This document shows, piece by piece, positions 1-11,095 of a stretch of DNA of 64,000 bases. Each line of letters begins with the position of its first letter. Within the stretch, counting starts at the first letter, position 1. The notes under the pieces were generated by a model. That model did no database searches. It was not told where the DNA came from and saw nothing but the letters and a program-made list of their open reading frames with translations. The stretch covers positions 86,304,867 to 86,368,866 of the forward strand of contig NC_079136.1 in NCBI RefSeq assembly GCF_945859705.1, written 5' to 3'. The stretch is from Episyrphus balteatus (taxonomy: Eukaryota > Arthropoda > Insecta > Diptera > Syrphidae). A program made the position numbers and the translations under genes.

Positions 1-1866
1 AAACCGTAGTCAAGAATTGGGTTTTACTTTTGTTTTAGTTCATTATTTGGAATTTAAAAATATGGCGGAAATTTTACATTTGCTCAACTTTTTTTTCAAT
101 TCTGCTACAAAATTTCATGAACGATGTTCGAACCCTGTTGGTTTGGTTTTCTATTTGAGAAAAGTGTATGATAGATAAGTACTGATAAATCAATTAACAC
201 AAAAAAAAAACACCACAAATTGTGTTTTTTTTTTTTTTTGTAGGTCATAAAATTCAAAAAGGTACAATAACAACAACAATAACAACGAATTCTGGAAATA
301 ATAAATGATAATCATTGTACCACCAACACACAAGGAATAAAATATATATTATTTTATTGCTTGTAAATGGAAAAAAAGAAAAACAACAAGAAGATTTATA
401 CCTGCGTCCTAGTCAACAAAAAAAAAAAGGAAAACGACGACGACACCCACCCAATTCATCTGCATCCATCTCTTTGCCAAGCGCCAAGGCGACATCAAAG
501 TCTTCTGACATTTCTCAACCCTACCTCCTCTTCGCCTCCTACTTTTTTTTGTCGTGTAGGAAACTTACATCCTTGACATAAGCAACTTATATAACAAAAA
601 TGGCAAAGTAAGAAGTTTTTTTTTTTACTTTCCCAAATCCCACAATTTTGGGAGTTAAAATTTACTCTCTCTCAAGAGCTTCTTCTCTGCCAGACCAAAA
701 ATGATCACAAATCCACAAACCGAATAGGTAAAGTGGTCTGGTCAGATAAATCAAGCAATAAATTGTGTGTCGTCGTGAATGTTTTTATGACACACGGGGA
801 CGACACACTGCTTGTTCAAAAATTATGACTCCCTTTCTTTCTTTACTTAACCCTACAAAAAAATAAAGGTTGGTTTGGGTTTCGCGGAGGGGTGAGAGAG
901 AAATTGGGGGGGGATACATTGTATAGCCTTATCAAGAACCAGTCTAATAGGAATCAAATAAGAAAAAATAGATAGTTTTTTTTGTTAAGAAGCGAAAAGA
1001 TTTTTTTCCATTTTATTTAAAAACTAAAAACAGCAGTACCACCTGAAAGGGGAGGGGGAAAGAGAAGAGAAAAAGGCAAAGAAGGGTGATCACATCCCCT
1101 TTTCCAGTCCCAGAGAATTCTCTGTGTGTTTCGTTTCCCCCCGCGGCAATGAAAATCGATCCAATTCAAAAATGTCAAACGAGTTGTCCCTTTTTATCGA
1201 ACGCACTCAGCTGGACTTTCGGAATGTTATTTGGCTCATTCTGACCAACATACACACAAATAAGAGTGGAGGAGTGTGTATGTGTTTTTTTTTTTTTCTT
1301 TTTCTTCTCTATGAACTATGAGTATTTTTTTTTACTTACTATTCTTTGATTAGCATTTTTGCAGCACAAAATTCACTGAATTTCTTGTGTGTGATGTATG
1401 TTCTTTTGAACTTTTTATATCTCTCGAGACACTGAATATAATTATTATATGGATTTGGGAGATTTTGTGTGATTTTGCACAGTTTGAAAAAGCCCGATTG
1501 AAAATCTTTTGTATTGTGTGGATTTTAACAGAAAAAAAAGAAAGGACTTTTTTTTTTCTTTTTTATTTATTCGCGGCCGCAGAAGAGACTGCTCGACGAT
1601 CGAATACACATGGACCTTGCGGAGAAAATGACACGACGAACTAATATGCAAAGAAGAAAAAAATTTAACATCGAGAAAAAGGGAAAATGCCAAAATGGCA
1701 AATTGTCAATTTTTTTTAGCGATGTGAAGTTGGTAGTGGTTGGTAGATTTGTGTGGCAGGCTGGAAATTGCCAAGGTTGACAAGTTTTTAAGGGGTTGTT
1801 TGTACTTGTAGAGTATTTAAGGTGGTATCACAATTGTTTTGAATGGATTTTACTAATTTCTAATAG
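1..1866. other. No gene recognised; A/T-rich low-complexity DNA
   Basis: Homopolymer A and T runs, CT/GA-rich stretches and short GC-richer pockets near 880-920, 1125-1215 and 1570-1640. Short ORFs occur but show no domain, codon bias or splice structure. The GC-richer pockets could belong to a promoter or 5' UTR of a gene outside the window, but nothing here proves it. Confidence 0.4.
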
Positions 1867-2159
1867 AAATTAGCAGGGATAGGATGTTGTGGAATTTGCC
1901 TTTTTTTCTTGCTTAATCCTACGACATTATAGATTAAAAACAAACACGTTTCACGTCCCCCTCGTGCCAAATATATGTATTTTATTTTGCCTTTTCTTTC
2001 GTTATTGCCTTTTTTTGCCTTTTCTCCTGTTATTGCCTTTTTTTGCCTTTTCCTATGTTTTTATCTTTTTAGCGTCTTTAAAGTAATGCCTACACACAAA
2101 ACACTCAAATATACAAACAAAAAGATAATTTACTCAATATATTACTTTCTCAATATAAT

Positions 2160-2608
2160 CAGCCCTATCGAGGTATCCGTTCGGAGAAATTTTCTATCGA
2201 GGTATCCGTTCCGATTGACATATCGGAGAATCTTTCGATGAAACTAGGCACCTATCAACGCATTGCGATGAAGTGTGTTCAACAAAGATTTTTTGACAGT
2301 TGTGCTTTGAATTTCATCGGAAATTCCCCGACATGAAATAGTTGCGGAATATTTTAAGAAAAGTGGAATTTCACAGAAAGAAATATAAAAATGGAAATAG
2401 CAAGAGAGGTTGGTTGAAATTAAGAAGACTTGAGCATCACAAGGATTTTTATTTATTGAATAAATCGCGCTGACACATGTGTCAAATGAATGCGATTGTA
2501 TACTTTATTTTTTTGTTCAGAAGTGGATACCTTGAAAGATATGTACGTTCCGATCGGAACGGGCCATCGTTTCGGAACTTGCTCCGAATGGATACCTCGA
2601 TAGGCCTG
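2160..2608. mobile_element. TIR element (MITE-like), 449 bp
   Basis: Left end CAGCCCTATCGAGGTATCC and right end, reverse complemented, CAGGCCTATCGAGGTATCC, followed by further inverted similarity (CATTCGGAG / CGTTCGGAG). A second GAGGTATCCGTTC copy lies just inside the left end, so the terminus is partly duplicated. AAT flanks both ends and may be the target duplication. It is nested in the 1873-3715 element and has no coding capacity. Confidence 0.7.
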
Positions 2609-2780
2609 AATATCCATATTTAGTATTCACTAATTATCCCACACAAACAAATTCGAGTGAAAAGATCTACCTATGCAACTTGTTTGTCTGCTATTGCTAC
2701 CATGTATTGCCTTCTACGTTCTATTGCGCGGCCGGCAACCGACACGTTCAAAAGCTACATAACTACTCAAGCTAACTTAC

Positions 2781-3005
2781 GCCTAGTACGCAGCTGAAGC
2801 GAAGCGAAAAATTTTGAAGTCTCCAAAGTCAATAGCGAACATATTAAAGAAAAAATACCACAAATAAAAAAATTCAAGAAAAAACATCAGAAAAAAAGTC
2901 TTAAAGCAAAAACAAAACAAATTTAATATCGTTCAAAATTTCGTGAAAATTTCGTATGGAAAATTTTGTATGGAAAATTTCGTTTCGCTTCAGGTGCGTA
3001 CTAGC
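2781..3005. mobile_element. MITE, GCCTAGTACGCAGC family, copy 1
   Basis: Left terminus GCCTAGTACGCAGCTGAAGC is matched by an inverted right terminus ending GCGTACTAGC, preceded by TTTCGTTTCGCTTCAGG. The interior is A-rich. The same family recurs at 3823-4054, 4100-4450, 4456-4786 and 53189-53614. Confidence 0.7.
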
Positions 3006-3228
3006 ATTTACTCAAGTTACTATATATATGTATGCATATCGTCGCCCTAGTATTTAAGTGCCGTATACGGCATTTTTTGATTTTTAGTTAATATATATAC
3101 ATAGTTAAAATTTATCTTTTCTACATACATGTAATTGGACATCTGAAATTCGTTTAGTATTCAAAATATTTAAATTTTTGTCCAAAATGAGTTTGCCGTA
3201 TACGCCATGAAAATCAGAAGTTTCTTTT

Positions 3229-3312
3229 GTTCATACACGTTTGTACGTCAAAAAAAAAAACATCGTCGTTTGTACGTCAAAAAAAAAAACATCGACGTAT
3301 GTAAGTCAAAAT
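3229..3312. repeat. Short tandem repeat, about 30-bp unit, 2.5 copies
   Basis: The block CGTTTGTACGTC plus an A10-11 run plus CATCG occurs twice in succession, followed by a degenerate third CGTATGTAAGTC. It is small and probably slippage-derived. Confidence 0.6.
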
Positions 3313-3822
3313 AATTCTCAAAATTTTCATAAATTGCAATAAAAATTTTGACGTAAATGCTAAAATTTGGTGTTTACGTCAAACAGTAGGTACGTGAATA
3401 TCTCAGCAACGAAAAAAGATAGAAAAAAAGAATAACTGATTTGAAAACAGCACCCTCGAAAAAAAAGTGCTTTAATTCGGCTCAACTCGTTTCTACAGAT
3501 GTAGAGAATTCTTTTAGCCCCTTTAAAGTACTCTTAAAGGGACAATCACAGGCGCTTGTTACCTGAAATTTTTAAAAAAATCATGATTGTTTAAATTACT
3601 ACAATTAATTTTTATATATATCATTTTTTCTCCCAATAAATGCCTTTTTATGCCTTTTTGGGAGTTTTATTTTGCCTTTTTTTAAGTTTTTAGGTCCACA
3701 AGATCCTATCCCTGCAAATTAGGTATGATTAGTTCTTATTTGATCTTTTTCGTAGGCTATAGGTATTATTTTGATATTTATTTTACTTTACCATGCACGT
3801 TTTAAGTGCGTTAACAATTAAA

Positions 3823-4054
3823 GCCTACTACGCAGCTTGAAGCGAAACGAGATTTTCCATAGCGAAATCTTGAACAAAATTAAATTTTTTTTTTTCATTT
3901 TGTTTCAAAACTTATTTTCTGATGTTTTTTCTTGAATTTTTTTATTTTCGACTTAGAGGTTATAACCGATGTTTGTTTGTTTTTTCGTTAACATGTTCGC
4001 TGTTGATTTTGGAGACTTACAAATTTTTTGTTTCGCTTCAGCTGCGTACAAGGC
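3823..4054. mobile_element. MITE, GCCTAGTACGCAGC family, copy 2
   Basis: Left GCCTACTACGCAGCTTGAAG and right TTTCGCTTCAGCTGCGTACA ending AAGGC form inverted termini. The interior resembles copy 1 in opposite orientation (TTTTTTCTTGAATTTTTTTA and GACTTACAAATTTTTTG). Confidence 0.7.
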
Positions 4055-4099
4055 TCAATACTCGATAGTATTTTTTCGTTACATTTGCTCCCTGTTAGA

Positions 4100-4450
4100 G
4101 CCTGTATGGTACGCTACTGATGCGAAACGAAAAAAATGACATAACGAAATCGTAAACGAAAAATTTCGTTAACTTTTTGTTCTGCAGTATGCTGTTCGAT
4201 ACAGAGAAATTGGTAAGTCTCCACTTCTTTTTCGCACACAAACAATTGCCGGGGCCATTAATTGTGTGTTTTTTTTTTTGTTCATTTTTTGTCAATGCGT
4301 CCCTTTCTGAGATGCGTATTTGCTTTTTATTTTATTATTTTTTATGTTTTGCAATTTGTGAATATTTTTTCGTCGAGATTTTGCAAGCATTTCATTTGTC
4401 CTCGTGGAGACCGACGAAAAATTTCGTTTCGCATCAGCAGCGTACTATGC
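4100..4450. mobile_element. MITE, GCCTAGTACGCAGC family, copy 3
   Basis: Left GCCTGTATGGTACGCTACTG and right AGCAGCGTACTATGC are inverted termini, each followed inward by the TGCGAAACGAAA word shared with the family. It abuts copy 4 with only about 5 bp between them. Confidence 0.65.
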
Positions 4451-4455
4451 TTAAG

Positions 4456-4786
4456 CCTAGTACGCAGCTGAAGCGAAACGAAAATTTTTGAAGTCTCTTA
4501 AGTCAACAGCGAACATGTTAACGAAAAAAACCATCGGGTTTTATAGCAAAGTAAACATAATAACGGCCATATTATTCACTAGTTTAAAAAATACATCTGG
4601 ATGTAAAGAAATTGAAATGTCAAAAATAAATCCAATTCTATGATATCACACAAAGAAAAAAATAGTCATTTTTAACTATTTTTTAACTATTTTCCTAGTT
4701 AACATCGGGATAACTATTAAAGCAAATTTAATTTCGTTTAAGATTTCGGTAACGAAATTTTGTATGCAAAATTTCATCTCGTTTTT
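4456..4786. mobile_element. MITE, GCCTAGTACGCAGC family, copy 4, right end lost, interrupted by another MITE
   Basis: It starts GCCTAGTACGCAGCTGAAGC and continues with the copy-1 interior (CTCTTAAGTCAACAGCGAAC). The interior is broken at about 4565 by a GGCCATATTATTCACTAG element and resumes near 4725 with AAATTTAATTTCG. The expected inverted right terminus is missing. Confidence 0.6.
4565..4722. mobile_element. Partial GGCCATATTATTCAC MITE nested in the preceding element
   Basis: The left half of this family: GGCCATATTATTCACTAGTT, then ACATCTGGATGTAAAG and TAACTATTTTTTAACTATTT. Compared with the complete copy at 26613-26850 the right arm is absent. Confidence 0.6.
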
Positions 4787-5407
4787 AACACTGGTTTACA
4801 AAATTAAACTTTTTTTGTTGCCGAAACAAAAATATATTTTTCTGAAGGTTTTCGGTGTAATGATCTCGAATCCGAAGTCAGAAAAAATTGATCAGCTCCC
4901 ATTTTTGAAATATTACCGAGAATTAAAAAAAAAACGTTTTTTTTTTTACAACTTCGGACGTTATTCTTTTATGCAAGAAAACTGATTAAATATAAGTAAA
5001 TGGTAACGGTTTCTATAAAAATAGATTTTTTTTTCTTTCGAGAGCTAAATCTTATCTTTCCGAAATCTTCTTTTATTGCCGGAGATATCTTAATTCAAAT
5101 TTTCGAAAAAAAAAGTTTTTGTAAAATATAAGAAAGACAAATTGAGCAATATTCATAGTCATATTTTAAAAGCGATTCTAACTAATACTGGAGTATAAAG
5201 TTTTTACCCAGGTTAGAAGCAGCTCTTTTCCGTGGAGGCGTAGAGAAATAATTTAGAAGTGGGTCTTAATAATTGTCTATGAATAATATAAACCTCAGTT
5301 TATCTTAGAAGCAAGAAAGTTAAAGCTTATGAAAGAACTATGAATATGACCCTTTTTTTTTATTACTTTTTTTCATTTTTCATTTAGAAGCATATAGAAT
5401 TTATAGT
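4787..5407. repeat. Fragment related to the CACTGGTCAAC element, then unclassified DNA
   Basis: AACACTGGTTTACAAAATTAAAC (split here: AACACTGGTTT, ACAAAATTAAAC) and the words GAATCCGAAGTCAGAAAAA and GAAATATTACCG resemble the left part of the element at 42431-43067. From about 5000 to 5400 there is nothing recognisable. Confidence 0.4.
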
Positions 5408-5828
5408 ACCTGGGTGACCGAGCTTTGCTCGGTATCCTTAAATGATATAACTTTCAGTGAAAAAAGTCAAATGTAAACAATTTTTTGGAGTAGGTTTGAG
5501 TTTGCAATGACCAGTTTTTTCGCGGGTTACAAAACACCACATTCCCACTTTATAATCCAGTTTATTTAAGTTGGAATATACGATCAGCAATGAATAGAAG
5601 GGTAACAGGAATCTGCATTATCGAAAATGTTACAGCAATGAGATCCCTTTTTGTTCAAATTTTCATTTACAGGTCAGAAAGTTTTGGATGGTGAATATAA
5701 AGTTAATCTTTTTTCAAGTTTAGCCTTGTCGGCAAAGCTTAGTATGAAGAAATACTATTTTTATCCCTGTCTCTGTTTTGTTCTGTAGCAGTGGATGCTT
5801 TGCTTTATTTCTTTTTTTTCTTTCTTAT

Positions 5829-5990
5829 ACAGGGTGTCCCAAAAGTAATGGATCAAACGAAATATGCTGATTGTGGAACTTAAGGGCTCTCAGAATTTGG
5901 AACCTTGTTCATAGTGATACCAAATCAACAAATTACTTCAAAGTTTGAATACATGATCAAAAAGTCATGAAGTAACAAAATGAAAAAGAA
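5829..5990. mobile_element. One-ended fragment of the GGGTGTCCCAAAAGTAATGG foldback element
   Basis: CAGGGTGTCCCAAAAGTAAT followed by GGATCAAACGAAATATGCTG matches the left end of the complete foldback element at 32069. The similarity fades after about 150 bp and no inverted partner follows, so this is a truncated copy. Confidence 0.7.
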
Positions 5991-6009
5991 TAATGCGTAA
6001 AACATGGAA

Positions 6010-7160
6010 CCATCCCTCAAAATTTTATTGAAATCGTTCCAAATACTTCCAAAATGTTGTATTTGCCTAGAGGACCAAACCATCAAAATTTCATCGAAAT
6101 CTTTAAAGTTGTTACCAAAAAAAATTCGATGTTAAAAAAGTGGGCGTGGCAGTGGGCGGATTTTTCCCAAAAAAAAATTCCAAAACTTTTTACTCGCTTA
6201 GATAAACAAACCCTGAAAATGTTATCGATCTCGTTAGAGCCGTTACCGAAAAAACTTATATGTTAAAAAAGTGGGCGTGGCAGTGCGCGGATTTTTCAAA
6301 AAAAAAACTTCCAAAACATTTTACTCGCTTAGAGAAACAAACCCTGAAAATTTCATCGAAATCGTTAGAGCCGTTCCCGAAAAAACTTATATGTTAAAAA
6401 AGTGGGCGTGGCAGTGGGCGGATTTTTCCAAAAATACTTCCAAAACTTTTTATTCGCTTAGATAAACAAACCCTGAAAATTTCATCGAAATCGTTAGAGC
6501 CGTTCCCGAAAAAACTTATATGTTAAAAAAGTGGGCGTGGCAGTGGGCGGATTTTTCCAAAAATACTTCCAAATTTTTTTACTCGCTTAGATGAACAAAC
6601 CCTGAAAATTTCATCAAAATCGTTAGAGCCGTTGCCGAAAAAACTTATATGTTAAAAAAGTGCGCGTGGCAGTGGGCAGATTTTTCCCAAAAAAAACTTC
6701 CAAACATTTTTACTCGCTTAGATAAACAAACCCTGAAAATTTCATCGAAATCGTTAGAGCCGTTGCCGAAAAAACTTATATGTTAAAAAAGTGGGCGTGG
6801 CAGTGGGCGGATTTTGTCCAAAAATACTTCCAAAACTTATTATTCGCTTAGATAAACAAACCCTGAAAATGTCATCGAAATCGTTAGAGCCGTTCCCGAA
6901 AAAACTTATATGTTAAAAAAGTGGGCGTGGCAGTGGGCGGATTTTTCCAAAAATACTTCCAAAACTTTTTATTCGCTTAGATAAACAAACCCTGAAAATT
7001 TCATCGAAATCGTTAGAGCCGTTCCCGAAAAAACTTATATGTTAAAAAAGTGGGCGTGGCAGTGGGCGGATTTTTCCAAAAATACTTCCAAAATTTTTTA
7101 CTCGCTTAGATGAACACACCCTGAAAATTTCATCGAAATCGTTAGAGCCGTTTCCGAGAT
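6010..7160 (+). repeat. Tandem array, about 130-bp unit, roughly 8-9 copies
   Basis: The word GTTAAAAAAGTGGGCGTGGC recurs at 6131, 6262, 6393, 6522, 6651, 6782, 6912 and 7041, a spacing of 129-131 bp. Each unit holds AGTGGGCGGATTTTTCC, then ACTCGCTTAGATAAAC, CCCTGAAAATTTCATCG and CGTTAGAGCCGTT. Units differ by small diagnostic changes (for example GCGCGTGG at 6660 and GATTTTGTCC near 6813). The first unit (6010-6130) is the most diverged. Short ORFs here are by-products of the repeat. Confidence 0.9.
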
Positions 7161-7188
7161 CCCAATTTTATATATATTTATATATATA

Positions 7189-8843
7189 CAGTGCTGCTAA
7201 AAACATTCCGGATTTTTTTGTCATTTTCATCAAATAAAATTTTATAACACAAAACTGCAACAAAATATTGTTTTAGTATTTTTTCTAGGTCGTTCATATA
7301 TTAGTTAAGCAATTTCAACAGAAAATAATGATCTTTAACACATACAAAAAAATTAAAAATTGAAAAATGAAGTAAAGCCAAAATTTGGGCTGTGAAAAAC
7401 TAACCGGATTTTTTAATGTTTATGGTCAAAGTTAACATTTTGTTCAAAAACCTTTGTTTTCGAAAACCGATAGGCACCAACGAGGCTTGGACTCGGCCAA
7501 ATTAAATAAAAATGACTAGGGATATGCCCCTAGTCATTTTTCAAAGCTCCAAGTACGTTAGTTACTGAGGTGTGCTTTTTCTTCTTTACCTGTCACTTGA
7601 AGATGGCCCACAAATTTTCAATCGGGTTAAAGTCGGATAATTGTTACGGCTATTCCAAGCCAGGAGTATTGTCTTCCCGGAACAACAGTTTTACGACCTT
7701 TTAAGAATTTTTGGCTTCATAACTTGCAGCAAGAGCCAATGTAAAGGCATTTCTTTCTCCTTTTATGGAGCCATCATCGACTCCAACATCTCTCCATTCT
7801 GGAAATGATCCATAATTCCGTTGATTTAGTGTAACGGGGTAGAGCCTGCAGCTAGAAGAACCCCAAACTATCAATGATCCTCTGCTGTGCTTCACTGTAG
7901 GGAGCATATTGTTTTGGTTTCAAACATATCCATGTTTGAGCGCCTGGCTGGCATTTAAAAATCGGAATAGAACAAGTTAAAATTGCTTTTATCATTGAAA
8001 AACATATTTTTCCGTTTTGTTATCGAGCAATTCAGATGATTTTTTGTAAATACAACCATGATCAAGTATTTTGAATTAAAAATTTAAAGTGTTTCTTAAG
8101 ATCCTTTCATTGCCTACCTTTTTAGACAATGCTTAGTATTAAGGAATGACTTTTTTCTGAGCGGAAAGAGATTAAGACCAAATCTCTCAAAGCTTTCCTT
8201 ACTGTACTTTATGTTGAAGCAAATTAAGCTCCTCACAAATCGTTTTAGAAGTCGCAAACGGATCTTTTATCAAAGAACTTTTTATTCGCCTATCAGTTTT
8301 TATGGATATTTTCTTATGGCATCCACCCAAGTGATCTGCTTCAAATGATTTTTCTCTTTTCTCCTTTTTGGCGATATCATACTCATTTGACGTTGCAATT
8401 TACAACATCTTAAAGGGGTAACATCTTGTTTTATTTCGGTTTGAATGTGTTCTACGACTTAGTAACGAATTATGACTTTAATGCGTTTTTTTCCGTTATT
8501 CCATTAAATAATTTATACAATTCACAAACCTAACAACTTTGTTTGTCACCACAAACAAATATTTTTCCAGAAATGACGCTTAAAACCGTTACCTCAACAC
8601 CAAGAATCGAAATCCTTGAAAAATCCGGTTAGTTTTGCACAGACGAAATTCTGACTTTCCTTCATTTTTCAATTTTAAAAATTTTTGAATGTTTTAAAGA
8701 ACATTTTTTTGTGTTCAAATTCCTTAACTGATATATTAACGATCTAGAAAAAATATTAAAACAATATTTTGTTCCAGTTTTGTGTTATAAAATTTCATTT
8801 GATGAAAATGACAAAAAAATCCGGAATGTTTTTCACAGCACTG
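7189..8843 (-). mobile_element. Tc1-like DNA transposon, decayed, 1655 bp
   Basis: The termini CAGTGCTGCTAAAAACATTC (left) and its inverted counterpart ending GAATGTTTTTCACAGCACTG (right) are flanked by TA on both sides (7187-7188, 8844-8845), the target duplication of the Tc1/mariner superfamily. The inverted similarity extends about 150 bp inward on each side. Transposase remnants read on the minus strand: a 68-aa open stretch at 7701-7907 begins MLPTVKHSRGSLIVWGSSS, like the Tc1 VKHGGGSVMVWG motif, and near 7610-7650 the phrase SDFNPIENLWAI matches the Tc1 DLNPIENLW catalytic region. Frameshifts and stops break the gene. Confidence 0.85.
7601..7907 (-). pseudogene. Tc1-family transposase remnant
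   Basis: Two recognisable pieces of the DDE transposase survive on the minus strand. One, within 7701-7907, carries the PTVKHSRGSLIVWG motif just before the second catalytic Asp region of the family. The other, near 7605-7655, reads SDFNPIENLWAI, the segment containing the last catalytic acidic residue. They are in different frames, and I could not follow the N-terminal DNA-binding helices. This is a dead copy of the enzyme that would cut and paste the 7189-8843 element. Confidence 0.75.
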
Positions 8844-8886
8844 TATATATATATATATAAACAATTTTAGCTCGTTTAAAGTTATA

Positions 8887-9590
8887 AGTGGGCGTGGCAG
8901 TGGGCGGATTTTTCCAAAAATACTTCCAAATTTTTTTACTCGCTTAGATGAACAAACCCTGAAAATTTCATCAAAATCGTTAGAGCCGTTGCCGAAAAAA
9001 CTTATATGTTAAAAAAGTGCGCGTGGCAGTGGGCAGATTTTTCCCAAAAAAAACTTCCAAACATTTTTACTCGCTTAGATAAACAAACCCTGAAAATTTC
9101 ATCGAAATCGTTAGAGCCGTTGCCGAAAAAACTTATATGTTAAAAAAGTGGGCGTGGCAGTGGGCGGATTTTGTCCAAAAATACTTCCAAAACTTATTAT
9201 TCGCTTAGATAAACAAACCCTGAAAATGTCATCGAAATCGTTAGAGCCGTTCCCGAAAAAACTTATATGTTAAAAAAGTGGGCGTGGCAGTGGGCGGATT
9301 TTTCCAAAAATACTTCCAAAACTTTTTATTCGCTTAGATAAACAAACCCTGAAAATTTCATCGAAATCGTTAGAGCCGTTCCCGAAAAAACTTATATGTT
9401 AAAAAAGTGGGCGTGGCAGTGGGCGGATTTTTCCAAAAATACTTCCAAAATTTTTTACTCGCTTAGATGAACACACCCTGAAAATTTCATCGAAATCGTT
9501 AGAGCCGTTTCCGAGATCCCAATTTTATATATATTTATATATATATATATATATATATAAACAATTTTAGCTCGTTTAAAGTTATAAGAT
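8887..9590 (+). repeat. Second copy of the array end (five 130-bp units plus tail)
   Basis: Starting with AGTGGGCGTGGCAGTGGGCG, five units reproduce those at 6530-7160 in the same order with the same diagnostic differences. Examples are GCGCGTGGCAGTGGGCAG in unit 2 and GATTTTGTCC in unit 3. They end with the same TTTCCGAGATCCCAATTT. The tail after the AT stretch (AAACAATTTTAGCTCG) also stands at 8859 on the right side of the Tc1 element. Part of the array and its tail were therefore duplicated in tandem. Confidence 0.85.
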
Positions 9591-9693
9591 TATAAAACCA
9601 ATCTTCATTCATTATGTACATATAAACTTTGAGCTACAAGATTAAGTACGAGCTTTTTTTTAAATAAAAAATTATAATTGAAAGTATAATATA

Positions 9694-10792
9694 CAGGGTG
9701 TCCCACAGTCACCGCCCCAAATGAAAACCATGGATTCCTGAGGTCATTTTAAGTCGAAAAACTTATGAGGTAATTTTCTCGTTTTCGTCCCGTTTTCGAG
9801 TTACCACGGTTTTTATGATTTTTGCTCTCTTGTCCTTTAACTGACTTTATCTTTGCCAAACTACGTTTGATTTGAAAGATTTTTTTTACAACCAATCAAG
9901 AATTTATTACAGTTTTAGTTTGTCTCAAAACTTTTTTTTCTGTGGACAACCGTTTCTCCACAATTTTGCATTAAACACAATTTTCTTCGTTTCTTAAGTT
10001 GTTTTTTACACTTTCATATCATTTAAGTCAAAAAAACACGTTAATGAGTATTATTTTTTTGTGCTTTTTATTAAAGCCCAGTTTATTTTCATAAAAAAAA
10101 TAGGTTTTATTTCATAAAAAAGGCTACTGAAAGTAATTAAGAAAAATAAACAAACTGAGTGAATTAAAAAAAAATAATAATTTTTAAATACAAAATTAAT
10201 TTAAATGAATTAAAACTTTTTCTGAGCTGTATCTATTTGTTCTTTTCTTAACCACAATAGCTCAGAAAAAGTTTTTAGTTCATTTAGATTAATTTTTATT
10301 TAAAAATTATTTTTTTTTTTTAATTCACTCAGTTTGTTTATTTTTCTTAATTACTTTCAGTAGCCTTTTTTATGAAATAAAACCTATTTTTTTTATGAAA
10401 ATAAACTGGGCTTTAATAAAAAGCACAAAAAATTAATACTCATTAACGTGTTTTTTTGACTTAAATGATATGAAAGTGTAAAAAACAACTTAAAAAACGA
10501 AGAAAATTGTGTTTGATGCAAAATTGTAGAGAAACGGTTGTCCGCAGAAAAAAAGTTTTAAGACAAACTAAGACTGTAATAAATTCTTGATTGGTTATAA
10601 AAAAAATCTTTCAAATCAAAGGTAGTTTGGCAAAGATAAAGCCAGATAAGGGAAAAGAGAACAAAAATCATAAAAACCGTGGTAACTCGAAAACGGGACG
10701 AAAACGAGAATATTACCTCTTAAGTTTTTCGACTTAAAATGACCTCAGGAATCCATGGTTTTCGTTTGGGGCGGTGACTGTGGGACACCCTG
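9694..10792. mobile_element. Foldback element, 1.1 kb near-complete palindrome
   Basis: CAGGGTGTCCCACAGTCACC at the left end is mirrored by GGTGACTGTGGGACACCCTG at the right end, with TA outside each. The two arms of about 520 bp are inverted copies of each other almost to the centre (around 10,230), where a short non-palindromic loop near 10,215-10,260 remains. No transposase ORF is seen. The TA target and CAGGGTGTCCC terminus suggest a mariner-like non-autonomous element. Confidence 0.85.
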
Positions 10793-10859
10793 TATACAAT
10801 TTTAAATTTGCAATGAATATATTTATAACTGATGTATGTATTTACAATCGTCCTCTGTT

Positions 10860-11095
10860 ATTAACTACTTACTTAGGGTCACCAGTAAAGATGGCGGCTA
10901 TAATCCATTATAGATTTGGGCCTCAATCAACAAGCTTCTCCAGGTTATTAGCTAGCTGCTTTTAGTTTCGCACGCCAAATTGCTTAAGGACCCTTTCCTC
11001 GTCACCTAAGACGAGGTCTTCCTCTACTGCGCCGTCCCACTGGGTTGAAGTCGAAAACTTTCCGGGCCGGAGCATTGTTGTCCATGAACTACCTC
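10860..11095 (-). mobile_element. 3' fragment of an RTE-like retrotransposon
   Basis: The segment from ACTTACTTAGGGTCACCAG to GGGCCGGAGCATTGTTG is an older copy of the insertion at 47907-48149. There the minus strand reads a reverse-transcriptase C-terminal tail (GRPRLRWRNQVEGDLNQLGV). The reading frame here is broken. It lies just downstream of the PIG-L stop codon. Confidence 0.65.

Larger units (their letters stand above)
1873..3715. mobile_element. TIR element, 1.84 kb, carrying nested smaller elements
   Basis: The ends are inverted copies of GCAGGGATAGGATSTTGTGG (left 1873-1892, right 3696-3715). The hexamer AAATTA sits directly outside both ends (1867-1872 and 3716-3721), which looks like a target-site duplication. 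Subterminal DNA on both sides is rich in TGCCTTTTT words (1988-2055, 3640-3690), in direct rather than inverted orientation. No transposase is visible, so it is non-autonomous. At least two smaller TIR elements (2160-2608 and 2781-3005) lie inside. The superfamily is uncertain. Confidence 0.65.
5408..9590. mobile_element. Composite interspersed element with an internal 130-bp tandem array
   Basis: It opens with ACCTGGGTGACCGAGCTTTG, then CTCGGTATCC, an opening style I recall from common insect interspersed repeats. The body is a tandem array (6010-7160). It closes with CATCGAAATCGTTAGAGCCG, TTTCCGAGATCCC and an AT microsatellite. A Tc1-like element sits in the tail at 7189-8843. The last five array units plus tail are then repeated once more (8887-9590). 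No coding region was found. The class is uncertain: the 3' phrase plus AT tail suggests a retroelement end. Confidence 0.5.

Noticed and set aside
315..1693. Several 65-88 aa ORFs near the window start
   Set aside because: Low-complexity peptides on both strands with no start context, splice structure or similarity I can recognise.
6054..6465. Two overlapping-style ORFs with repeated peptide (KKWAWQWADFS)
   Set aside because: Created by the 130-bp tandem repeat; unit-length changes break the frame.
6010..9520. CRISPR-like appearance of regularly spaced repeats
   Set aside because: The units are contiguous 130-bp tandem repeats without unique spacers, in an insect genome.
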